DNA of 12,123 nucleotides from Pseudomonadota bacterium. GTDB lineage: Bacteria > Myxococcota_A > Polyangia > Polyangiales > Polyangiaceae. Below the pieces are notes generated by a model. It did not search any database. It saw nothing but the letters and a program-made list of their open reading frames with translations, and was not told the origin of the DNA. Positions within the stretch are counted from its first letter, which is position 1; each line of letters opens with the position of its first letter. A program made the translations under genes and the position numbers. The stretch spans positions 1 through 12,123 of the forward strand of contig JAEYWK010000169.1 in assembly GCA_023431345.1 (NCBI GenBank). The letters are read 5' to 3'. Positions 6,053-12,123 of the stretch are shown here, piece by piece.

Positions 6053-7933
6053 ATGGCCCAAATTTTCGCCCGTTTCAGCGGCGCCCTGTATACGAGCCAA
6101 GTGAAGGCACGGCTGCTCGGCTGCTTGGCGCTCTTTCTGGGCTTGGGTTTTCTGAGCCTGGGTTGCTCGCCCAACTCGGCCCCTGGCCTGCTGCAGCTGA
6201 CGGAGCTCTCGGCCCGTGAGGTAGGCAGCGGCGACAAGCTCGAGATCAGCGGGGCTGGCTTCCCCGAGGGCCGCGTGGCGCGAGTCACGTTCCGGGGCGA
6301 TGTGTTTCGGCCGGGTCGCGTCGCGCAGCATGGCGTGGAGGTGTCGGTGCCGGCGCGCACGTCGACTCCGCATCTGCTAGAGGCCTCGGTGACGGAGGAG
6401 CTGGTTCGCACCTTCTGCGGCCGTGACGACGGCGCGCACGCGACGTTCCGCGGTGACGTGACGGCGGCGTTCGCCCCGCGCAAGAGCGGAGCTCCACCCG
6501 TCGCGGGTACCCTACAGGGCGTCGTGCTCGACGTCGCGCCCAGCCACGAAAGCGACGAAGACCGCGCGCTCGCGCAGCAAGAGGGCCTGCGCTTCGCGGC
6601 GTTCCTCGGCGCGAGCGTGAACAGCGACGGCAGCGGCCCGCTGCGCATCCAAAAGCTCGACGCAAACGGGCGCGGCGCGCAGGTCGGGCTGGCGGCGGGC
6701 GACGTCATCGAAGAGATCTCGGGGGTGCGCGTGAGCGAGGTCTCCGACTTCGTGCCGCCGCCGCGCGCGCGCACGGCGCGCATCGGCGTCCACCGCGGCG
6801 GCGCCAGCGAGAGCGCGGTGCTGGCCGTCGACGTGGCCGAGTTCAAGCCCGGCACGCTGTCGGATCTCACGCCGGCGATCGCGCTCGTCGGCAGCGCGCT
6901 CTTGGCCCTGGTGCTGGCGCTCTCACCGCTCGGGCGCTTCTCCACGTGGCTGGCGGTGGCGGTGGCGTCGCGCAGCCGGGCCCAAGGCGAAAAGCAGAGC
7001 CTCCGAGCGGTGGCGCGCGGCCTCTCGGGCGCGTTGCCGGGCAGCGCCGCGGCCTACGTCGGCGTGGCGCTCGGCAGCTCCTTGCTGGCGCTGGGAGCGC
7101 TCGGCGTTCCGCTGGTGGCGCGCGAGCTGGATTTGCCCATCTTGCTCCTCGCGGCGACGAACGCCGTGGTCGTGGCCGGCTTCTTGTCGGAGCTCGGGCA
7201 GCGAGACGGCCTGCGTCTGCGCGAGGCGGCCCAGCGTGCCTGGTGGGTCCTGCTCGGTCAGGTGCCGCTCGCCTCGGCGCTGCTCGTCGGCGTGCTCAGC
7301 GTCGCCAGCCTGCGCGCCGACGATTTCGCGGCGGCGCAGGCCGGCATGCCCTGGCGCTTCTTGGCGTTCGCTTCACCCATCCATTTCATGGCGCTGCTGC
7401 TCGGGCTGTTCGCGCTCGTACCCGAAGCGACGCTGCCGTCGCGAGCCAGCACGAGCCTGCCGCCCCGCGCCACCAAACGCTGGCCTGCCTTGCCCGCCGT
7501 CGAGTGGGCTCACCTCGTGGTGGGGGCGGGCCTGCTCAGCGTCGTGTTGCTCGGCGGCTTCGCGGTGCCGTGGCTGTCGGAGCTCGATCGCACGAGCTCG
7601 CCGCTGCGCATGGCGACGGGCGCGGTGCTGTTGGTGCTCAAGACTTTCGGCGTCGTGCTCGTCGTGGCGGCGCTGCGCTGGGCCCTCGGTCGCGTGAGCG
7701 CGCCGCAGTGTCGAGGAGCGATGCTGCGCGTTGGCCTGCCGGCGGCGCTCGTGCTGCCCGTTGCCGCCAAGCTGTGGACCCTCGGCGCCGACGGGCTCGT
7801 GCTCTCGGCGTACCGCGGCGTGATTGCGCTGGCACTGTTCGTAGCGACGGGCCTCACCTGCGCTCTGGTCGTGCGGCGCCTCGGTCAGAGCCTGCGCGTG
7901 CGCGGCGAAGCCAGCGTCAACCCTTGGCTTTGA
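6053..7933 (+). CDS. Probable lipoprotein: IPT/TIG-like + PDZ + NuoH-like membrane domain
   Basis: 626 residues in three parts. A hydrophobic leader (21-36) ends at LSLGC with Cys38, a slightly atypical lipobox. Residues about 45-115 (LLQLTELSAREVGSGDKLEI, then GAGFPEG) look like an IPT/TIG beta fold. Residues about 175-262 form a PDZ domain, with GPLRIQKLDANGRGAQVGL and AAGDVIEEISGVRV as the binding-loop region. From about 274 there are 8 or 9 membrane segments (near 275-292, 332-356, 361-380, 398-420, 436-456, 485-507, 519-541, 556-577, 586-606). The order and loops of 361-576 resemble complex I subunit NuoH, including LKTFGVVLVVAALRWALG and GAMLRVGLPAALVLP near the C-terminus. The acidic quinone-site motifs of NuoH are missing, for example GQVPL where NuoH has Tyr-Glu. 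A GTG at 6101 is an alternative start. Role unknown; the NuoH relation is my inference from pattern. Confidence 0.7.
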   Translation: MAQIFARFSGALYTSQVKARLLGCLALFLGLGFLSLGCSPNSAPGLLQLTELSAREVGSGDKLEISGAGFPEGRVARVTFRGDVFRPGRVAQHGVEVSVPARTSTPHLLEASVTEELVRTFCGRDDGAHATFRGDVTAAFAPRKSGAPPVAGTLQGVVLDVAPSHESDEDRALAQQEGLRFAAFLGASVNSDGSGPLRIQKLDANGRGAQVGLAAGDVIEEISGVRVSEVSDFVPPPRARTARIGVHRGGASESAVLAVDVAEFKPGTLSDLTPAIALVGSALLALVLALSPLGRFSTWLAVAVASRSRAQGEKQSLRAVARGLSGALPGSAAAYVGVALGSSLLALGALGVPLVARELDLPILLLAATNAVVVAGFLSELGQRDGLRLREAAQRAWWVLLGQVPLASALLVGVLSVASLRADDFAAAQAGMPWRFLAFASPIHFMALLLGLFALVPEATLPSRASTSLPPRATKRWPALPAVEWAHLVVGAGLLSVVLLGGFAVPWLSELDRTSSPLRMATGAVLLVLKTFGVVLVVAALRWALGRVSAPQCRGAMLRVGLPAALVLPVAAKLWTLGADGLVLSAYRGVIALALFVATGLTCALVVRRLGQSLRVRGEASVNPWL

Positions 7934-8010
7934 CTCGCGATTCAGCCGACCTGTAGGCCGAAGCGCTACCCGCACTAAAGCCGCGCCCGCGCTCGCCGTT
8001 CTCGCCTCGT

Positions 8011-8478
8011 ATGGCGTTGGATTTGGTCGCGCAACGACGCGGACTCGGGAGCGAGGCAGAGGCCCTCGAAGAAGCAGAGGACCTGCGGAGCGAAGCCAGC
8101 ATTCGCTCGCTCGCCCCGAGCGCCGACGACAGTCACCGCCGCGAGCACTCCCGCTTCTCGGTCGACCTCGACGTCACGGTCGGCAGCGACCACAACTTTT
8201 ACGCCGGCTTCGCCGAAAACCTCTCGGCGGGCGGTGTCTTCATCGCCACTCACAAGCTCAAGCCGGCCGGCTCGAAGATCGAGCTATCGATCAGCTTGCC
8301 GGGTGGCAGCAAGGTGCAGGCCCTCGGCGAGGTGCGCTGGATCCGCGTGTTCAACGAGACGAGCGATACGCCGCCCGGCATGGGCGTGAAGTTCCTCGAA
8401 ATCGACGGCGCGGCGGTCCAAGCCATCGACGAGTTTCTGGCCAGCCGTGAACCGCTGTTCTTCGACGACGACGAGTGA
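8011..8478 (+). CDS. PilZ-domain protein (probable c-di-GMP binding)
   Basis: 155 residues. The PilZ domain starts near residue 43 and has both nucleotide-contact motifs: R44-x3-R48 in RREHSRF and N70-x-S72-x2-G75 in ENLSAGGVFI. The later strands LGEVRWIR (105-112) and GMGVKFLEI (123-131) are typical of the stand-alone PilZ proteins abundant in myxobacteria. Residues 1-40 are an acidic helical leader, and the C-terminus ends in a run of Asp/Glu. With both motifs intact, c-di-GMP binding is likely; the output is unknown, but such proteins often affect motility or surface polymers. It lies 77 bp after the NuoH-like gene and 108 bp before tadA on the same strand. I see no strong Shine-Dalgarno site, so a different start is possible. 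Confidence 0.86.
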   Translation: MALDLVAQRRGLGSEAEALEEAEDLRSEASIRSLAPSADDSHRREHSRFSVDLDVTVGSDHNFYAGFAENLSAGGVFIATHKLKPAGSKIELSISLPGGSKVQALGEVRWIRVFNETSDTPPGMGVKFLEIDGAAVQAIDEFLASREPLFFDDDE

Positions 8479-8586
8479 AGCGGCGCTGGCTCGCCGCTCG
8501 CAGCGCGCGCTCCGAGCCGTGAGGCTTCCGTTCGTCGCCGCTGCCGGGTTGCAGAGAAGCGCGATTCCGCTCACTCTGCGCGCGTC

Positions 8587-9069
8587 GTGAGCACACCGGC
8601 GACCACCGAAGATTTCATGCGCCTAGCGCTGGCCGAGGCCGACCGCGCGGTGCTTCATGGAGACGTACCGGTCGGCGCCGTGGTGGTGTCGGCCACCGGC
8701 GTCGTGCTCGCTCGCGACCACAACCGCCGCGAGGAGCGCGCCGATCCGACGGCCCACGCCGAGCTCCTCGCCGTGCGCGACGCGGCGCGCGCCCAGGGCG
8801 CCTGGCGCCTCGAGGGAGCCACCGTCTACGTCACGCTCGAGCCGTGCCCGATGTGCGCCGGAGCGATGGTCAACGCGCGCATCAAGAAGCTGGTGTACGG
8901 CGCTCCGGATCCGAAGGCTGGCGCCATCAGCAGTTTGTACCAGCTCGGCGCAGACGCCCGCCTCAATCACCGCTTCGAGGTCGAAGCCGGTGTGCTGGCA
9001 GACGAGGGGGGGCGCCGCCTCTCTGACTTCTTCGGCGAGCTGCGGCGGAAGCGAAAAGATCCTGCTTAG
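8587..9069 (+). CDS. tadA: tRNA-specific adenosine deaminase (TadA)
   Basis: Converts adenosine to inosine at the wobble position of tRNA-Arg(ACG). The 160-residue product has the zinc and catalytic motifs of the family: H57-A-E59 in PTAHAELLAVRDAA and P86-C87-x2-C90 in TLEPCPMCAGAM, with Glu59 as proton shuttle. The flanking signatures VPVGAVVV (27-34), NHRFEV (127-132), GVLADEGGRRLSDFF (135-149) also match. The start is a GTG at 8587; an ATG at 8617 is a shorter option that would still keep the core, and E. coli TadA has an N-terminal length closer to the GTG form. The stop overlaps the convergent glycosyltransferase stop by 4 bp. Its only same-strand neighbour is the PilZ gene, with no clear link. 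Confidence 0.93.
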   Translation: MSTPATTEDFMRLALAEADRAVLHGDVPVGAVVVSATGVVLARDHNRREERADPTAHAELLAVRDAARAQGAWRLEGATVYVTLEPCPMCAGAMVNARIKKLVYGAPDPKAGAISSLYQLGADARLNHRFEVEAGVLADEGGRRLSDFFGELRRKRKDPA

Positions 9070-11348
9070 GGCCCGCGAATGGCGTCTTCGAGCTCGGGCA
9101 GCGAAGGAGGCTCGTCGGCAGCCGCGCCGTCGCTCGGCGCGAACGCGGCCGCGCCCGGCTCACGGAAGGCGATCTCTTCGGCGAGCCCGGCCTCGAGCTC
9201 CGCGTCGTCGATGCGCTTGATCTTGTGAGCGATGTGCATCAGCCGGCGCAGGTAGTTTTGCCAACCGGCCTTCAGCTTGCCGTCGGGGGCGAAGCGGCTG
9301 AACGTCGGATTGGGCAGGATCGAAGCCAAATACAGCGACTGCCCGAGGGTGAGCGCGCGCGCCGGCGTCGCGAAATAGTGCTCGGCGGCGTCGCGCACGC
9401 CGTAGAGGCCCGGCCCCAGCTCGACGACGTTCAAGTACAGCTCGAGGATGCGCCGCTTGTCGAGCTGCTGCTCGAGCAGCATCGTGAGCAGGGCTTCCTG
9501 CAGCTTGCGCCCGAGCGTCTTTTCTTGGCTCAAGTACAGGTTCTTGGCCAGCTGCATGCTCACGGTGCTGGCGCCGCGAGCGAAGCGGCCGACCTTCAAA
9601 TCGTCTTTGAGCGCGTTCTCGAGCGCCTTGAAATCGAAGCCGGCGTGCGCGTGGAAGCGGCTGTCTTCGCAGATCAACACCGCGCTCTCCAGGTGCCGCG
9701 ACATGTCGTCGATGAACACCCAGCTCGGCGTCCCCGGACCGCTCTCCACCATCATGGGCGAGCCATCCGCGGCCTTCACCTCACGCATGAACGGACGCTC
9801 GAAGCGGCTCGCGGAGAGCGCGGCCGGCACCTCCTTCACGCGGCACTCGTTCTTCACCTGCAGCACGACCTGCGTGTCCTGCGGCGCGGCCTCGTCGTAG
9901 CGCACCTGCAAATCGATACCGAAGCTGCCGGACAGCTTCATGCCTCGCACCAGCGGCAAGAGCCCGTTCGGCGCCGCTTCGAGCAAGCTCTGACAGGCGG
10001 CCAAGGGCAGCCGCAGCCGCCCCTCGACGTGCCGGTGCTCCGGCGTCCTGCGCAGACGCCCCGAGAGCTCGGCTCGCACGTCGCCGATGTGCGCCTCGCT
10101 CGAGGTGATCGTGAGCTCGCTACCGTCGAGCCGCGCGCTCGCCTTCACGGAGGCGTCGAAGCCCCACGGGCCGACCGGCTCCGGCGAGAGCTCTTTGCGC
10201 TTCAGGGTGAGCCCTGCGAGCGCCACCTTGCCGTCGAGCTCGACGACCTCGAAATCTTCGCTGAAGTTTGCGCTGCCGTCGGCGGCCAGCGTCGCCTGCC
10301 GCACGTCACCGAGACCGAGCTGTCCGGCCCGAATACCCAAGCTGGAGAGGCTGACCGGGCCCCCCTTGGCGATGACGTGCAGGGGCCCCGGGGCCAGCGG
10401 CAGCGCGAGGCTCACCGCTAGCGGCGTGACGGCGGCTTCGTTCGCGGCCGGCGACAGCGAAATCTGTACGACCTCCCCCTGCCGATTGAGCAGCAGTCGA
10501 CTGGGCCCGAAGCTGAGCGTCTCGCCCGCGCGCTCGACCCGCGCCGAAAGGCCGTCGAGCGCCAAGCTGGCGCCTTCGGCCAGCGCTTCCCGGAGCAGCG
10601 GCACTCCGACGGCGCGCGCTTCTCGCAAACGCTGCGCGAGCGTCGGCCCTTCTACGACCGGCGGCGCGCGGGAGGGCGCCGGAGGGCCCTCGCCGGCCCC
10701 TGGCGGCGGCGACTCGTCGCGCCAGAAAAGCTCGACCGCTGCGCTCTTCAGGAGCACCGCTTGTCGACGCCCCGCCTTCGACGAGAGGCCGAGCTCGATC
10801 GCACGCGCATCGACGCGGAGCTTGCCCAGCTCCACGTGCGCGAGATCGGCGCCGAGGGTCGTTTCGGTGCCTCGCCGAGCGACGCGGGCTCCGAACACCT
10901 CGAGCGAGCTCTCCCCCCTTTCCCAGCGGCCGTACAGCCCCTCCACCGAAATCTCACGACCGGCATCGCCGCCACCGCCGCCCGTCGCCGCGCGCTTGCC
11001 TCGCAGCTTCTCGAGCAGGTTCTCCGGATCGCCCTTGCCGCGAACCGAGCCGCCCACCGCCGTCACCGCGCCCGAAAAAATCGAAACGCGCACAGCCTCG
11101 AGCCGCGCCTCGAAATCCTCACCCGGCGCCGTCACCCGCAATTCGCGGAGCCAAATCTTTCCAAGGCCGAAGCGCACGCTTCCAACCTGCGCTTCGAGCC
11201 CTCGCTCTTGCGCCGCTCGCTCCACCTTCCCGCGCACGAGCGCAGGCGCAGTGAGCAGCCCAATCAACAACAGCGCCAAGAGGCTGCCACCCGCGGCCAG
11301 CGACTTGAGCACTCGTGGGCTCTGCAGCAGCTCGTCGATCCGACGCAA
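9066..11348 (-). CDS. AsmA-like region fused to GT51 peptidoglycan glycosyltransferase
   Basis: Predicted to polymerise lipid II into glycan strands outside the inner membrane. The 760-residue protein has a membrane anchor (about 16-37), then a long beta-rich region (about 40-500) with AsmA/DUF748-style repeats, such as VERAAQERGLEAQVGSVRFG (42-61) and ISVEGLYG, followed by a GT51 domain (about 510-710). GT51 motifs: catalytic Glu561 in CEDSRFHAHAGFD (560-572), RGASTVSMQLAKNLYL (591-606), KLQEALLTMLLEQQ (615-628), ILELYLNVVELG (634-645) and GVRDAAEHYF (650-659). There is no transpeptidase domain, as in MtgA, but the protein is about three times MtgA's length. The start is a TTG at 11348, with an in-frame TAG just upstream; a GTG at 11312 is a weaker option. 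The gene follows the rRNA terminator on the same strand. Confidence 0.88.
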   Translation of the reverse strand: MRRIDELLQSPRVLKSLAAGGSLLALLLIGLLTAPALVRGKVERAAQERGLEAQVGSVRFGLGKIWLRELRVTAPGEDFEARLEAVRVSIFSGAVTAVGGSVRGKGDPENLLEKLRGKRAATGGGGGDAGREISVEGLYGRWERGESSLEVFGARVARRGTETTLGADLAHVELGKLRVDARAIELGLSSKAGRRQAVLLKSAAVELFWRDESPPPGAGEGPPAPSRAPPVVEGPTLAQRLREARAVGVPLLREALAEGASLALDGLSARVERAGETLSFGPSRLLLNRQGEVVQISLSPAANEAAVTPLAVSLALPLAPGPLHVIAKGGPVSLSSLGIRAGQLGLGDVRQATLAADGSANFSEDFEVVELDGKVALAGLTLKRKELSPEPVGPWGFDASVKASARLDGSELTITSSEAHIGDVRAELSGRLRRTPEHRHVEGRLRLPLAACQSLLEAAPNGLLPLVRGMKLSGSFGIDLQVRYDEAAPQDTQVVLQVKNECRVKEVPAALSASRFERPFMREVKAADGSPMMVESGPGTPSWVFIDDMSRHLESAVLICEDSRFHAHAGFDFKALENALKDDLKVGRFARGASTVSMQLAKNLYLSQEKTLGRKLQEALLTMLLEQQLDKRRILELYLNVVELGPGLYGVRDAAEHYFATPARALTLGQSLYLASILPNPTFSRFAPDGKLKAGWQNYLRRLMHIAHKIKRIDDAELEAGLAEEIAFREPGAAAFAPSDGAAADEPPSLPELEDAIRGP

Positions 11349-11429
11349 ACGGGTCGAGTTCTAAGCCACACACGCCGCCAACGCCACGCCCGCGGCACGC
11401 AACCGGCCTAACCGCCGGCCTGTCGCCTG

Positions 11430-11467
11430 AACAAAACAAAGCCCCACTGAGTTAACACTGGGGCTTT
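11430..11467 (-). terminator. Intrinsic terminator of the rRNA operon
   Basis: A perfect 9-bp stem (11459-11467 with 11438-11446) with GC core and a 12-nt loop, followed on the minus strand by TTTGTTTTGTT. It starts 11 bp after the 5S 3' end. This is the classic layout and the strongest terminator in the window. Confidence 0.9.
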
Positions 11468-11478
11468 GGGGTAATTAA

Positions 11479-11595
11479 CCCGGCACCGTCCTACTCTCCC
11501 ACACAGTTGCCCGTGCAGTACCATCGGCTCCGAAGAGCTTGACTTCCGAGTTCGAGATGGGATCGGGTATGGCCTCTTCGATATAGGCACCGGAA
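11479..11595 (-). rRNA. rrf: 5S ribosomal RNA
   Basis: Read on the minus strand, it shows the 5S hallmarks: ACCCGATCCCATCTCGAACTC near the first third, the CGATGGTACTG core and GGGAGAGTAGG toward the end. The terminal helix I is formed by 11586-11593 (CCGGTGCC) with 11480-11487 (GGTGCCGG), 8 pairs including two G-U. Ends are set from this helix and may be off by a few bases. Length of about 117 nt is normal. Confidence 0.95.
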
Positions 11596-11713
11596 ACTTT
11601 TGGGCGTCCAAAGCAGCTTTTTGGTGCTGCGCTAGTATTGGCTATCAAGGCATCTCATCCGAGAGATACCGCCCGGAGTCCGGGCACCAACTACAATGTT
11701 TGCCTTAGTGAAT
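11596..11713 (-). other. 23S-5S spacer of the rRNA operon
   Basis: About 118 bp with no tRNA cloverleaf that I can find. It holds a 6-bp GC hairpin with a 3-nt loop (11671-11685) and a weaker one with GCAGC/GCTGC arms around 11612-11630. These are probably parts of processing stems for rRNA maturation. Confidence 0.7.

Positions 11714-12123
<410 letters not shown>

Noticed and set aside
5974..6945. 323-codon minus-strand frame opposite the PDZ/NuoH-like gene
   Set aside because: Ser/Arg/Pro-rich shadow frame; the plus strand has a coherent signal, PDZ and membrane pattern.
6946..7956. 336-codon plus-strand frame overlapping the NuoH-like membrane region
   Set aside because: Arg/Ala/Gly-rich shadow with no membrane pattern.
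8479..8586. Possible terminator or promoter between the PilZ gene and tadA
   Set aside because: A 6-bp GC stem just after the PilZ stop has no T run, and a promoter-like pair ahead of tadA matches too poorly to call.
9225..11364. Long plus-strand frames antisense to the GT51 gene
   Set aside because: Shadow frames without recognisable motifs; the minus-strand GT51 motifs are clear.
11596..11713. Possible tRNA in the 23S-5S spacer
   Set aside because: No cloverleaf, T-loop motif or CCA end found; only simple hairpins.

Overview
The window is high-GC DNA with long open frames on both strands. It looks like the chromosome of a myxobacterium or a close relative (Myxococcota, perhaps Polyangia). 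That placement is inferred from base composition, a stand-alone PilZ protein, a PhaR-type polyhydroxyalkanoate regulator, glutathione genes, and large envelope proteins with fused domains. No species can be named from the sequence alone.

Layout, left to right. Positions 1-145 hold the N-terminal end of an ISAzo13-type transposase gene (minus strand) that runs off the left edge. A non-coding stretch follows with a 14-bp perfect hairpin (247-278) and a G-quadruplex-capable purine tract (288-307, minus). Next comes a divergent glutathione pair: gshB (minus, 351-1298) makes glutathione and ggt (plus, 1436-3205) exports a gamma-glutamyltransferase that cleaves it, sharing a 137-bp intergenic region.

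Convergent to ggt, and overlapping its stop by 7 bp, is a minus-strand cluster transcribed from about 5400 down to 3199: a PhaR-type regulator with a coiled-coil tail, an ECF sigma factor, and a zinc-finger membrane anti-sigma factor coupled to the sigma gene by an ATGA overlap. Upstream of it on the same strand is a solitary SUKH/SMI1-KNR4 protein gene (5457-6008).

Divergent from that gene is a plus-strand run: a large probable lipoprotein joining an IPT/TIG-like segment, a PDZ domain and a polytopic domain resembling complex I subunit NuoH (6053-7933), then a PilZ protein (8011-8478), then tadA, the tRNA adenosine deaminase gene (8587-9069). tadA meets a convergent minus-strand gene (9066-11348) with a 4-bp stop-codon overlap. 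That gene encodes a membrane-anchored AsmA-like region fused to a GT51 peptidoglycan glycosyltransferase.

The right end is the 3' end of an rRNA operon on the minus strand: partial 23S (11714-12123), a spacer with no tRNA, 5S (about 11479-11595) and a strong intrinsic terminator (11430-11467).

The two most unusual items are the PDZ/NuoH-like fusion and the AsmA-like/GT51 fusion. A third is a possible internal translation start in the PhaR-type gene that would release its coiled-coil tail as a separate 69-residue protein. No CRISPR array, tRNA gene or complete mobile element was found.
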